NCBI GenBank assembly: GCA_963765285.1
Contig: CAVXVR010000004.1
Location: forward strand, 620,001-684,000
Length of the DNA: 64,000 bases
From: CAVWZH01 sp963765285
GTDB lineage: Bacteria > Acidobacteriota > Terriglobia > Terriglobales > Acidobacteriaceae
Direction: 5' to 3'
The notes under the pieces were generated by a model that was not told the DNA's origin, did no database searches, and saw only the letters and a program-made list of their open reading frames with translations. A program made the position numbers and the translations under genes. Numbering within the stretch: the first letter of the stretch is position 1; each line of letters starts with the position of its first letter. This document shows positions 43,246 to 52,545 of the stretch, in pieces.

Positions 43246-43283
43246 TTGTCTTATTTATTTGTTGCAACGATTATCGTCGCAAC
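43246..43283 (+). promoter_or_regulatory. promoter and operator palindrome of the yceI-like gene
   Basis: TTGTCT (43246-43251), a 17-bp spacer and GATTAT (43269-43274). The near-perfect inverted repeat GTTGCAACGA-tta-TCGTCGCAAC (43261-43283, nine of ten positions) covers the -10 box, so a dimeric repressor of the MarR or TetR sort could block polymerase there. The regulator is not in the window as far as I can tell. Confidence 0.65.
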
Positions 43284-43313
43284 ACATCTAATTCAGCAGA
43301 AAGGACGAAAACC

Positions 43314-43871
43314 ATGAGCACACTGACTGCACCGCAAACCTCAACCACAACCTGGAACATTGATCCCACACACTCAGTGGCCGAATTCAAGGTCAAGCAC
43401 ATGATGATCTCTAATGTGAAGGGCCGGTTCTCCAAAGTCACGGGAAAATTGACTCTCGACGAATCCAACCTTGCGAATTCCCGGGTCGAGGCTTCAATCG
43501 AAGCCGTCTCGATCGAAACGCATGACGGCCAGCGTGATGCGCACCTCAAGAGCGCCGACTTCCTCCATGCGGAGAAGTTTCCCACTTTGTCTTTCACGTC
43601 CAGCCGCATCAGTTTGGTTCGCGATGGAGAACTTTCCGCCGAGGGCGATTTAACCATCCGAGGAGTCACCCGCAAGGTGGTCTTTGCGGTCGAAGGCCCC
43701 ACTCCTCCGACCAAGGATCCATGGGGCAACACGCGGGTTGCCGTGTCAGCCACCACCAAGATTAATCGCAAAGATTTCGGCCTGATTTGGAATGCGGCGC
43801 TTGAAACCGGCGGCATTCTGGTTGGCGACGAGGTAATCATCACTTTGGATGTCGAGTTCGTGAAGGCGTAA
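43314..43871 (+). CDS. YceI-family lipid-binding lipocalin-like protein
   Basis: A 185-aa beta-barrel protein that binds polyisoprenoid-like lipids. WNIDPTHSVAEFKVKHMMIS at the start, ETHDGQRDAHLKSADFL in the middle and VGDEVIITLDVEFVKA at the end are typical. There is no signal peptide, so it is predicted cytosolic, unlike E. coli YceI. AAAGGA precedes the ATG. The operator-like palindrome upstream suggests inducible expression. Confidence 0.9.
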   Translation: MSTLTAPQTSTTTWNIDPTHSVAEFKVKHMMISNVKGRFSKVTGKLTLDESNLANSRVEASIEAVSIETHDGQRDAHLKSADFLHAEKFPTLSFTSSRISLVRDGELSAEGDLTIRGVTRKVVFAVEGPTPPTKDPWGNTRVAVSATTKINRKDFGLIWNAALETGGILVGDEVIITLDVEFVKA

Positions 43872-44158
43872 TTGTCAGATCGCCACGGACACGCTGCGAG
43901 CGTGTTCGTGGCCTCCTGAAGTCCAGCCAGACCGGGGTACGGTACGCGTTCGCCCACCAGGAGCATGGGAATCGAAAGCACCAGAAGATGTCCATGGAAC
44001 GCTGTGCTTCGCCGCTCCCGCTCCGTGGCCTGACACGATGTGGACTTCGGGAGGGCAGCGCATCACTAAGTTGACTGATTTCCAGCTACCACGGACGGGG
44101 GAGCGAATAAGCACTCCATCGCGTGATGCGTTCACTGTTCGCATAGGAGACAGTATGA
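43872..44158. other. gene-free stretch
   Basis: No convincing gene. CCACGGACACGCT...AGCGTGTTCGTGG (43882-43910) forms a 13-bp stem with one mismatch but has no T tract; it may end or stabilise the yceI-like mRNA. AGGAGA at 44145-44150 lies near the next gene. Confidence 0.5.
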
Positions 44159-44188
44159 TTGGGGAACAAACAGTGTGAAAGAGGCAAA

Positions 44189-46300
44189 GTGAACCCCTCG
44201 ATCCAAAGCGATTCCGGCCTAACCACCCGGCCAGAGGCCGCTTCGCCCGCCAGGCGCCCGACGTGGGAGCAGGCCGAAGGCAGCCCCCTGCCGCTTGGCG
44301 TCACGTGGATGGAAGAGGAGCAAGCGTTCAACTTCGCCCTTCACGCCGAGCATGCGGAGAGCGTCACGCTCTTGCTCTATGCGGCCACCGACTTGGTGAA
44401 TCCGCTGCTGGCCTACCGCTTCGACTTTCTAAGTAACAAGTCGGGACAAGTTTGGCACTGTCGAATACCGCTCTCCGAAATTGGAGACGCTTCTTATTAC
44501 GGGTATTCCGTGTCGGGGGAGGCTGGGCGCGACGTTCATAGCTTTGATCCCCAGAAGATTTTGCTCGATCCCTACGCAAAATGTGTATTTTTCCCGCCCA
44601 CGTTTGACCGCAAATTGGCGATGAGAGAAGGAACAAATGCGGGCCGGGCGCCGTTGGGCACGCTGGGTGTGCACCGCGCGGGATTTGATTGGACGGGAGA
44701 CCAGCCGCCACAACACGAGTCGGACGCAATCATCTACGAGCTCCACGTGAAGGGCTTCACCAAAAACCCCAACTCAGGCGTCGTTTCCGCTCGCGCCGGA
44801 ACTTATGCGGGTCTGGTGGAGAAGATCCCCTATCTGAAAGAGCTCGGAATTACGGTGGTCGAGCTGATGCCGATTTTCCAGCGCGACCCGCAAGAGGGCG
44901 ATTATTGGGGCTACATGCCTCTTAATTTTTTTGCGCCCCATGCGCAATACGCCAGTACAAGCGACAACGACGACCAGCACCTTGAATGCAAACAGATGGT
45001 CAAAGCATTTCATCAGGCCGGCATCGGAGTGGTGCTCGACGTGGTGTACAACCACACCTGCGAGGGGGACCACAGAGGCCCCATTTACAGCTATAAGGGC
45101 ATCGACAGCCAGGGCTATTACATGATGTCTGGCGATCCGGCCAACCCGTACGCCAATTATTCCGGCACGGGCAACACTCTGAATTTCGGCCAGGCCCATG
45201 TGCGCATGATGGTGATGGACAGCTTGCGTTACTGGAAGCGGGAGATGCACATCGACGGATTCCGTTTTGATCTGGCCTCGGTGTTCAGCCGCAACGAGGA
45301 TGGCTCGCTCAACTGGGGCCACGCTCCCATCTTCAGTGAAATTGCCGCCGATCCGGAGCTCGGCCAGTTACGCTTGATCGCGGAGCCTTGGGACACGGGC
45401 GCCTATCAACTGGGCCGCGGCTTCCCCGGCATAACCTGGCTGCAGTGGAACGGACGGTTTCGCGACGACGTCCGCCGTTTTGTCAAAAGTGATGCGGGAA
45501 TGGTTCCTGATCTGATGCGGCGTATTTACGGCAGCGATGACTTTTTCCCCGACAGCCGGGCTGACGCGTATCACGCCTATCAAAGCGTGAACTACGTGAC
45601 CTCGCACGACGGCTTTACTCTGTACGACCTCGTCGCTTACAACCAGAAACGCAACTGGGCGAACGGCAACGACAACACGGATGGCACGAATGCCAACTAC
45701 AGCTGGAATTGCGGCTACGAAGGCGATGCAGGCGCGCCCCGCGATGTGCTGGCGCTGCGCCGCAAGCAGGTGAAGAATTTCTGCTGCCTGCTCATGCTGG
45801 CGAACGGCACCCCCATGTTCCGGGCCGGAGATGAATTCCTGAACACCCAGTTCGGCAACAACAATCCGTACAACCAGGACAATCCAACCGGGTGGCTGGA
45901 CTGGAGCCAGCTTCACACGAATCAGGACACCTTTCGCTTCTTCAAGAACATGATTGCGTTCCGGAAGAAACATCCCTCGCTCGGCCGCAGCCGCTTCTGG
46001 CGGGAAGATGTCGCCTGGTACGGAACTGGTGAACGGGCCGACCTGTCGTATGACTCCCGCAGCCTGGCGTTCTGTCTGCACGGCGCTTCGCACAATGACA
46101 ACGATATCTACGTGATGATCAACGCATATTGGGAAACCTTGGAGTTTCGCATTCAGGAAGGTACGGCGGAGGAATGGAGAAGAATCGTGGACACTGCGTT
46201 GCCAAGCCCCGAGGATTTCTCGGCGAACGGCATTCCTCTGGGGACCACGAATTACGAGGTGGCTCCGAGATCGGTTGTGGTCTTGCTTCGAAGAAGGTAG
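44189..46300 (+). CDS. glgX: glycogen debranching enzyme / isoamylase (GH13)
   Basis: A 703-aa cytosolic enzyme that cleaves alpha-1,6 branches of glycogen. An N-terminal CBM48-like domain (LPLGVTWMEEEQAFNFAL) is followed by the GH13 barrel: VVYNHTCEG, DGFRFDLASVF (nucleophile Asp), RLIAEPWDTG (acid/base Glu) and YVTSHDGFTLYDLV (transition-state Asp). The start is ambiguous: GTG 44189 with GAGG only four bases away, or TTG 44159 with AGGAGA at eight. It belongs with glycogen phosphorylase at the right edge of the window. Confidence 0.9.
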   Translation: MNPSIQSDSGLTTRPEAASPARRPTWEQAEGSPLPLGVTWMEEEQAFNFALHAEHAESVTLLLYAATDLVNPLLAYRFDFLSNKSGQVWHCRIPLSEIGDASYYGYSVSGEAGRDVHSFDPQKILLDPYAKCVFFPPTFDRKLAMREGTNAGRAPLGTLGVHRAGFDWTGDQPPQHESDAIIYELHVKGFTKNPNSGVVSARAGTYAGLVEKIPYLKELGITVVELMPIFQRDPQEGDYWGYMPLNFFAPHAQYASTSDNDDQHLECKQMVKAFHQAGIGVVLDVVYNHTCEGDHRGPIYSYKGIDSQGYYMMSGDPANPYANYSGTGNTLNFGQAHVRMMVMDSLRYWKREMHIDGFRFDLASVFSRNEDGSLNWGHAPIFSEIAADPELGQLRLIAEPWDTGAYQLGRGFPGITWLQWNGRFRDDVRRFVKSDAGMVPDLMRRIYGSDDFFPDSRADAYHAYQSVNYVTSHDGFTLYDLVAYNQKRNWANGNDNTDGTNANYSWNCGYEGDAGAPRDVLALRRKQVKNFCCLLMLANGTPMFRAGDEFLNTQFGNNNPYNQDNPTGWLDWSQLHTNQDTFRFFKNMIAFRKKHPSLGRSRFWREDVAWYGTGERADLSYDSRSLAFCLHGASHNDNDIYVMINAYWETLEFRIQEGTAEEWRRIVDTALPSPEDFSANGIPLGTTNYEVAPRSVVVLLRRR

Positions 46301-46377
46301 CTCCGGCATCGTGCGCTTATTGCCAGCGAGACCGCGCAGACGGCGGCGCTACGAGAAAGAACGGAGTGCGAAGGCTT

Positions 46378-47739
46378 ATGAGTGAACGGTCAAAGGTCGT
46401 CATTATCGGGGGCGGATTCGGAGGCTTATCCGCGGCGCAGGCGCTCAAATCGGCGCCGCTTGACGTCATCCTGATCGACCGGCGTAACTATCATCTGTTT
46501 CAACCGCTGCTGTATCAGGTAGCCACCGGTTCCCTTTCACCCGGCGAGATCGCTGCGCCCCTGCGCGGGGTGTTGAGCCGCCAGAAAAATACTCGCGTGT
46601 TGCTGGGAGACGTGCAGGATATTGACCCGGTGTCCAAACAGGTTTTGCTGGCTGATGGCGGCAGTTTCGAATATGACTTTCTGATCGTGGCGGCCGGCTC
46701 GCAAAGCTCCTACTACGGCCACGACGCGTGGCAGCAATGGGCTCCTGGCCTGAAAAGCCTGGAGGAAGCAACCAGCATCCGGCATAAGATTCTGTACGCG
46801 TTTGAAGTAGCAGAACGGCTTTCTGATGCCGCTCAGCGGCGCGCCTGGCTGACTTTCGTGATCGTGGGAGCCGGGCCTACCGGCGTCGAATTGGCCGGGG
46901 CCATCGGCGAAATCGCGCGGCAGACGCTCAAGAACGATTTTCGCTCCATACATCCCGCAGATGCGCAGATCATTCTGCTGGATGGAGGCCCGCGGCTGCT
47001 CCCATCCTTTCCCGAAGATCTGGCACAGAAGGCAGAACGGTCCCTGGCAAAGCTTGGAGTGCATACGAGGCTGGGTGCCATGGTTGACCAGGTCGATCAA
47101 GAGGGGGTGAGCCTCCGAATCAATGGTTCCGCAGAGCGCCTCTCTACCAGAACCGTCATATGGGCTGGCGGGGTCACAGCCGCACCGTTGGGGAAAACGT
47201 TAGCCAAACGAACCGGAGCCGAGACCGATCGGAGCGGAAAGATCAAAGTCGGTCCCGACCTTACCATTGCGGATTTTCCGGACATCTACATCGTGGGAGA
47301 TCTCGCACTCTCTTTAGACGCAAGCGGAACTCCGCTGGCGGGCGTGGCGCAGGTCGCGATGCAACAGGGGGCCTATGCCGCAAAAGCTATTGTGAGGAGA
47401 GTAAAAGATCAACCCAAGCAAAAGCCTTTTAAGTACTTCGACAAAGGAAACCTCGCGGTGATCGGGCGCGCAGCGGCAGTAGCCAACGTTTTCGGCGTCC
47501 ATCTTGCCGGCCTGCCGGCCTGGCTGGTCTGGGTGTTCATCCACCTGATGTACATAGTTGAGTTTCAGAGTCGCATCATCGTTTTCATCAAGTGGGCAAT
47601 CCAGGATGTGACATCCAGTCGCGGAGCGCGGCTTATCACAGGCGTCGTGCCCACTGATTTCAACTTCAATCGCGAGATTGCCTCCGAGAATCTTGCCGCC
47701 GGAGAAAGGAGTGAGCCGGCCGCAGCGACCGCTCACTAG
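46378..47739 (+). CDS. ndh: type II NADH dehydrogenase-like NAD(P)/FAD oxidoreductase
   Basis: A 453-aa peripheral membrane flavoprotein. Two Rossmann loops, VVIIGGGFGGLSAAQ for FAD and FVIVGAGPTGVELAGAIGE for NADH, LFQPLLYQVATGSLSP, and VGDLALSLDASGTPLAGVAQ fit NDH-2. The C-terminal helices (PAWLVWVFIHLMYIVEF) would dock it to the membrane. It would oxidise NADH to quinone without proton pumping, as an alternative to the nuo complex in this window. The start is ATG 46378; an open extension upstream overlaps glgX. Confidence 0.88.
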   Translation: MSERSKVVIIGGGFGGLSAAQALKSAPLDVILIDRRNYHLFQPLLYQVATGSLSPGEIAAPLRGVLSRQKNTRVLLGDVQDIDPVSKQVLLADGGSFEYDFLIVAAGSQSSYYGHDAWQQWAPGLKSLEEATSIRHKILYAFEVAERLSDAAQRRAWLTFVIVGAGPTGVELAGAIGEIARQTLKNDFRSIHPADAQIILLDGGPRLLPSFPEDLAQKAERSLAKLGVHTRLGAMVDQVDQEGVSLRINGSAERLSTRTVIWAGGVTAAPLGKTLAKRTGAETDRSGKIKVGPDLTIADFPDIYIVGDLALSLDASGTPLAGVAQVAMQQGAYAAKAIVRRVKDQPKQKPFKYFDKGNLAVIGRAAAVANVFGVHLAGLPAWLVWVFIHLMYIVEFQSRIIVFIKWAIQDVTSSRGARLITGVVPTDFNFNREIASENLAAGERSEPAAATAH

Positions 47740-47768
47740 TTGTCGACCCCACGGGACTCCACTCAGGA

Positions 47769-48797
47769 TCAGCTGTGCTTGATGATAAAGGCGGTTTTGT
47801 CGTCAACCCGGTCTTCTTCGCCGGCTTGCCGAAGAAGTCGGTCCTGCTCTAATGCATAGTCCAGAATTGCGTTGCAAATCTCCTTGGCGGCATGCCCCTT
47901 ATGGTCACGAACGATGCGTTCGAGCCGTGAACGATCCTCTTCATCGCTGCCGTCATAGACCCCGTCGGAGTACAGAAAAATTATGTCTCCCGGGCTCATC
48001 AACGTGATCTCCGCCACATCAGAGGAGTTGATTTGCCGTTGCCGCACTGCCATGGAAAAATACTTGTTCCGGTCGGGATGGTCCTCAGGAATTTCCAACC
48101 CGAGCGCCGGGAATTGCACCAGGTGATCGGTATTCATCGCCACGAAGCACCCGTACTCCGCCGAAAACACCAGCGGCGGCGGACCACCGAAATTTACAAA
48201 GCGGAAATGTCCACTGGGACGTATTTCGCCATAGAGCATGGTGGCGATTTCGCGCGATTCGTCCAGCGTGTCCAGGCCCAATGCATTGCGGGCGGAGACC
48301 GATTGCGCCAGCCGGAGATTGATGTTTTCAAACAGCTCCGGAGTTGTCTTTCCGTAGCGATCGAGTTCGGTGAGCATCAGCGCATGAAAAGTGTCGTGCA
48401 CGGTGGAAGCGATCTTGGCCGAGATTATGCCGTGTCCTTGAGCATCGACCAATAAGACGCCGGCGGTCGTAAAGAGTTCGCGCAGACTGTCGACGACTTC
48501 CAGTTGTTCTGAACTTTTCGCCCGTCTATAGTCAGCCTCTCGCACATTGCCAGGGTCAGACTTGGACTTTAGCCACTCCACATGCTCGTCAACCGGGTTA
48601 CGCGGAATCTGGCCTTCAGGGAGCTGTTGCAGATACTCTCTGGACAACCGCAGTGCGTCCGCAATACGCGCGTCGATGTTGTAGCGCTGGTGGAAGTTGA
48701 TGTACTCGAAGAGATCGCCGCCGACGCTTCCTGCGGGAATGGAATTCCCGTACATGTCGGTCGCAGCCAGACGTGGGATCACGCCCTCGACTGGCAT
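47769..48797 (-). CDS. SpoIIE-type PP2C phosphatase
   Basis: A 342-aa protein with an N-terminal stretch GSVGGDLFEYINF and the PP2C core: VLLVDAQGHGIISAKIAS (metal Asp), RFVNFGGPPPLVFS, DIIFLYSDGVYDGSDEE and the last acidic site DDKTAFIIKHS. It should dephosphorylate a STAS-type antagonist in a partner-switching pathway, and STAS proteins occur elsewhere in the window. ATG 48797 has a weak ribosome site. The frame continues upstream as SGIEPGIDEYLRKRLM, and a CTG near 48863 preceded by GGAGG could be the true start. Confidence 0.87.
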   Translation of the reverse strand: MPVEGVIPRLAATDMYGNSIPAGSVGGDLFEYINFHQRYNIDARIADALRLSREYLQQLPEGQIPRNPVDEHVEWLKSKSDPGNVREADYRRAKSSEQLEVVDSLRELFTTAGVLLVDAQGHGIISAKIASTVHDTFHALMLTELDRYGKTTPELFENINLRLAQSVSARNALGLDTLDESREIATMLYGEIRPSGHFRFVNFGGPPPLVFSAEYGCFVAMNTDHLVQFPALGLEIPEDHPDRNKYFSMAVRQRQINSSDVAEITLMSPGDIIFLYSDGVYDGSDEEDRSRLERIVRDHKGHAAKEICNAILDYALEQDRLLRQAGEEDRVDDKTAFIIKHS

Positions 48798-48980
48798 CAG
48801 TCTCTTGCGAAGGTACTCGTCAATGCCGGGTTCTATCCCGGAAGGGCTATCCGTTTCTGGCAGGGTTGTCCTCCAGCAGGATATCGAATGCGTCCGAGTT
48901 CAGGAGGTCGGGAGAGGGCACACAATGCCCGTCCGCAGGCGCTGGCGGGCTAAGGCTCGCTCCGACCCCCTTTCACCTGT

Positions 48981-49955
48981 TCAGCTGACTTTTTCGGCAA
49001 CCTGGGAAAGCGCGTACTCTTCCAGGCGGCGCGCATCGGCGTTAAATTTGCGGATGCCTTCGGCCAGTTTTTCCGTCGCCATGGCGTCCTCGTTGTGCAT
49101 CCAGCGGAAAGCCTTCTCCGAAAGACGGAGCCGTTCGTCCTTGTTCGCCTGAGCGGCTTTGGCCGGATCAAGTTTGCGCTCCAGCGTACCCTCCGTGTGC
49201 TCCAGTTGATCGAGCAGCTCGGGGCTGATGGTCAGCAAATCACAGCCCGCCAGACGGATGATCTGGTTGGTGTTGCGGAAACTCGCGCCCATCACCTGGG
49301 TCTTGTAACCATATTTCTTGTAGTAGTTGTAGATGCGCGTAACCGACGCGACACCCGGATCCTGGTCTGGAGGAATTTCCTTGCCGCCGCCCTCTTTCTT
49401 GTACCAGTCGTAGATGCGTCCCACGAAGGGCGAGATCAAAGTGACTCCAGCCTCGGCGCACGCAGCTGCCTGGGCGAAGCTGAACAGCAGAGTCAAATTG
49501 CAGTGGATGCCTTCGTCCTCAAGCATGTTAGCCGCTTGGATTCCCTCCCATGTACTGGCTACCTTGATCAGGATGCGCTCCCGCCCCACACCCTTTTTTT
49601 CATAGAGGGAAATGAGCTTGCGGGCTTTGGCGACGGTGCCGGGGGTGTCGAAGCTCAAGCTGGCGGCCACCTCCGTGGAAACGCGTCCGGGAACCACTTT
49701 GAGAATCTCAGATCCGAACAGGACAAACAGGTTGTCAATAAACTCTTCCGCCATCTTGGATTGGCCGCCGCCCAGCTCGGAGGCAATCTCCGTCGCTTCG
49801 TCTACCAAATGCCGGTACGCCGGCATCTGAGCGGCGTGATACAGAAGAGAAGGGTTGGTGGTAGCGTCCTGCGGCCGATGCTGGCGGATGGCCTCAATGT
49901 CTCCGGTGTCGGCTACTACGGTTGTGTATTGCTTAAGTGACTCTAATAATGTCAT
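48981..49955 (-). CDS. tal: transaldolase
   Basis: A 324-aa cytosolic enzyme of the non-oxidative pentose phosphate pathway. DATTNPSLLYHAAQ, STEVAASLSFDT, RILIKVASTWEGIQA (Schiff-base Lys131) and CNLTLLFSFAQAAACAEAG are diagnostic of the classical TalB type. ATG 49955 with AGGAGA upstream. It lies apart from the pgi-pgl cluster but completes its pathway. Confidence 0.95.
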   Translation of the reverse strand: MTLLESLKQYTTVVADTGDIEAIRQHRPQDATTNPSLLYHAAQMPAYRHLVDEATEIASELGGGQSKMAEEFIDNLFVLFGSEILKVVPGRVSTEVAASLSFDTPGTVAKARKLISLYEKKGVGRERILIKVASTWEGIQAANMLEDEGIHCNLTLLFSFAQAAACAEAGVTLISPFVGRIYDWYKKEGGGKEIPPDQDPGVASVTRIYNYYKKYGYKTQVMGASFRNTNQIIRLAGCDLLTISPELLDQLEHTEGTLERKLDPAKAAQANKDERLRLSEKAFRWMHNEDAMATEKLAEGIRKFNADARRLEEYALSQVAEKVS

Positions 49956-50157
49956 GCGTTTTCTCCTGTGATGACGACTTCGATGGGGCTCAGTAATCGT
50001 CCGTCGTGAACGCCCCGAGTTCAATCTTGAAAGAACTTGGTCAGCCGGGGAGCATCACGGACTGTTCCGTCAAGCTGCGCTGAGAAAGCTTGCATTCTCT
50101 CGCCTGCGGTTATGAGATCCGTAGCCCGGATTTCGATAAAGCGCTACTTTCAGGGTA

Positions 50158-50808
50158 TCACTCTCCACGCCCCGGTTGCTTTGAATCCGACGCCTGGGTC
50201 CCCCCGTACGGTTCGGTGGTCGGGAGGGGCGTCAACAGCTTTTCGATCGCTCGTTCCATGGTGCGGTTCATCTCGGATACCACCGAGGGAACATCGTGCC
50301 TACCAACAGTTCCGATTTCGGAGACACTGTTGGTCCAGACCGTCGAACCGGTGGCAAGGTTCAGCATCTGAGCTGAGAGTGCCACTTCAACCTTGACTCC
50401 GCCGTCGTAGTCAATTTCCTCAAGCTTCTCCAGGCGCCCACTGAGGACGTAGTCGATGTCAGGACGTCCGTCGTACAGCTTAACCTGGGTGAACTTTCCA
50501 CTGGCGCGAAGACGATCCGCGACCGCGTTGGTCACGAAGTCTCGCGGGTCCACAGCCCAGCGATGGTAATTGTAAAAGCCGATCTGTTCGGGAGACGTTT
50601 TGTAAACAATAGCCCCCTGCCGCAGGTAGACAGGCGATCGAAATTCGCGAATCGCCAGGCAGGTATGGACGCCGGCCTCGGCCGGAGGATCGGGCGGCGG
50701 CGGTACCTGCAGCGTGTAGTAGTTCGGGTATTTTGCCGCGCCCCCGCAGCCCGCCAGGACAGCCAGGGCTAACAACGCAAGCGGGACCGTCATCCGATGC
50801 TGTTTCAT
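50158..50808 (-). CDS. ABC-type transport auxiliary lipoprotein (PqiC/LptE-like)
   Basis: A 216-aa lipoprotein with lipobox LAVLAGCGG at residues about 14-22. PNYYTLQVPPPP, LAIREFRSPVYLRQGAIVYK and WAVDPRDFVTNAVADRLRAS match the family of lipoproteins found in MCE/Mla-like operons. It would sit in the outer membrane or periplasm and receive lipids from the MlaD protein. It is the last gene of the operon, eight bases after the MlaD-like stop. Confidence 0.85.
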   Translation of the reverse strand: MKQHRMTVPLALLALAVLAGCGGAAKYPNYYTLQVPPPPDPPAEAGVHTCLAIREFRSPVYLRQGAIVYKTSPEQIGFYNYHRWAVDPRDFVTNAVADRLRASGKFTQVKLYDGRPDIDYVLSGRLEKLEEIDYDGGVKVEVALSAQMLNLATGSTVWTNSVSEIGTVGRHDVPSVVSEMNRTMERAIEKLLTPLPTTEPYGGTQASDSKQPGRGE

Positions 50809-50815
50809 ATGCACC

Positions 50816-51745
50816 TCACTTTTGTTGCGGGACTTCGCGTTCTTTGGGTTGTTTAATCCGAATCAAACTCCACGGACGCTGCTTCAGTGAGTCGGTGAGT
50901 TGGTCCAGGTTGTCGGTTGCGGTCCGCAGATTTTCCACCGTGTCGTCTATCTTATAGTCGTTCGCTCGCACCATCACCTGCATGTCCGACAGCAATTGCC
51001 TGGCTTGCAGCAACGTGGTCTGCAACTCGGCCAGGTCTTTGCGAACGGGCTCGCGCACATCGGTGATCGTGCCATTCAGGTTCTGCATGGTTTCATCGGC
51101 ATGTTGGCTGAGTACGATGACTTGATCAGAAATCCGATCGATTTTCGGGCCTTCCGTCGCCAGCATTCCGTTGACGTGATCCAAAACCGCCTGAATCTTC
51201 TGTTGGTTAGCCGGTCCGGTGACAGTATTCAGATTGGCCAGGAGACTTCGTGCATCGCCGGTGATGCCCTGCAATTCCCCCTGCGCCTGCAAGATCAAAG
51301 CGTTTGCGTTGTCAGCGACACCGGCCATTTTGCCGGCGATCTCATCCAGGCTGGCGGCTTCCTGCGAGGGAATCAAGGCCCCCGGCGGAAGACGTTTGGC
51401 ATCGTTGCTGCCGGTGGTGATTGAGAGCGAAGCGCCCTGCATGATGCTGACCAGACCGAGCTTGGCTATCGACTTTTCATTGAGCGGGGTGCCCTGTTTC
51501 ACGTCCACTAGAATCTCGATTTTGGTTGGGTCCGATTTCCAGGGGCGCACAGCCGTCACTTTGCCCGCGGTGATTCCGCCAAACAGCACCGTCGCGCCCG
51601 GCTCAAGCCCGCCTGCGTAGCGCAAGTAGGTCCGGTACGGAACCGTATCTCCGCTGAACTGCGCGCTTATCAGGTAGACGATGGTGAAGGCCAGGATGGC
51701 GGAACACCCCAGCACGAAGGCCCCGACTTTTGCTTCTGTTGTCAC
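50816..51745 (-). CDS. mlaD: MlaD/MCE-family substrate-binding protein
   Basis: A 309-aa inner-membrane-anchored periplasmic protein. The N-terminal helix (GAFVLGCSAILAFTIVYLI) is followed by one MCE domain (LRYAGGLEPGATVLFGGITA, IEILVDVKQGTPLNEKS) and a long helical region (about 150-290) that may form a tunnel or coiled coil. It would form a hexamer that passes lipids between membranes, served by the ATPase and permease encoded upstream. Confidence 0.9.
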   Translation of the reverse strand: MTTEAKVGAFVLGCSAILAFTIVYLISAQFSGDTVPYRTYLRYAGGLEPGATVLFGGITAGKVTAVRPWKSDPTKIEILVDVKQGTPLNEKSIAKLGLVSIMQGASLSITTGSNDAKRLPPGALIPSQEAASLDEIAGKMAGVADNANALILQAQGELQGITGDARSLLANLNTVTGPANQQKIQAVLDHVNGMLATEGPKIDRISDQVIVLSQHADETMQNLNGTITDVREPVRKDLAELQTTLLQARQLLSDMQVMVRANDYKIDDTVENLRTATDNLDQLTDSLKQRPWSLIRIKQPKEREVPQQK

Positions 51746-51747
51746 TG

Positions 51748-52545
51748 TTATGCCTCCTGACCCTGCAGGTATTTCTCGAAGTAAGCGGCTACTGCAGGCG
51801 TTTTCGCCATATCCTCGGGAACGCGGTCGAGGAACTGCCGGACCCTGGGATTATGGCTCGCCTTGATCTCATCTTTGGTTCCAATCGAACTGAACGTGCC
51901 CTGGTACAGCATGGCAATACGGTCGGCGATGCGGAATGCGCTCGGCAGTTCATGAGTGACGACGATAACCGTCATCTGGAAGGCCTCTTTGAGTAGAAGA
52001 ATAAGTTCATCCAGTTCCGCCGCGACAATGGGATCCAGCCCGGCTGAAGGCTCATCAAGCACCAGAATCTCCGGGTCAAGCGCCAGAGCGCGCGCCACCG
52101 CAGCCCGCTTCTTCATCCCGCCGGAGAGTTCCTGGGGATGTAACTTGCCAAAGTCTGCCAGCCCGACCACGGCCAAATTCATCCACACCACCAGCTCGAT
52201 GATGGAAGGGGCGAGCTTGGTATGCTCTCGCAAGGTGAGGGCAACGTTGTCCTCGACCGACATGGAGTTGAACAAAGAGGCGCTCTGGAAAGCCACACCC
52301 ATGGAGCGTCGAAGAGTTTTCAATTCGGCCGCCGAGCAGCGGGCTATGTCCGTGCCTTTCACCATAACACTGCCTGATTTCGGCCGCTCAAGTCCGAGGA
52401 TCTGCCGCAACAGGGTGCTCTTACCGGAACCGCTGCCGCCCAGCAGGACCATTGTCTCGCCGTGTTCGATGTCGAGATTCAGCCCGTCCAATATGCGGCG
52501 TCCGTCATATTCGACCACCAGGTCGCGAATCGAAATGATCGGCAT
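51748..52545 (-). CDS. mlaF: ABC transporter ATP-binding protein (MlaF type)
   Basis: A 265-aa ATPase. Walker A LGGSGSGKSTLLRQ (residues 35-48), Q-loop near GVAFQSASLFNSMSVEDN, signature ELSGGMKKRAAVARALA and Walker B ILVLDEPSAGLDPI are intact. ATG 52545 is in the right place for MPIISIRDLVVEYDG; an upstream open extension is the permease end. Two bases after this gene the MlaD-like gene begins. Confidence 0.93.
   Translation of the reverse strand: MPIISIRDLVVEYDGRRILDGLNLDIEHGETMVLLGGSGSGKSTLLRQILGLERPKSGSVMVKGTDIARCSAAELKTLRRSMGVAFQSASLFNSMSVEDNVALTLREHTKLAPSIIELVVWMNLAVVGLADFGKLHPQELSGGMKKRAAVARALALDPEILVLDEPSAGLDPIVAAELDELILLLKEAFQMTVIVVTHELPSAFRIADRIAMLYQGTFSSIGTKDEIKASHNPRVRQFLDRVPEDMAKTPAVAAYFEKYLQGQEA

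Noticed and set aside
43875..44144. 89-aa frame between the yceI-like gene and glgX
   Set aside because: Low-complexity composition and no family match; more likely spacer.
45368..46309. 313-aa frame opposite glgX
   Set aside because: Shadow frame rich in Val/Arg, no domain.
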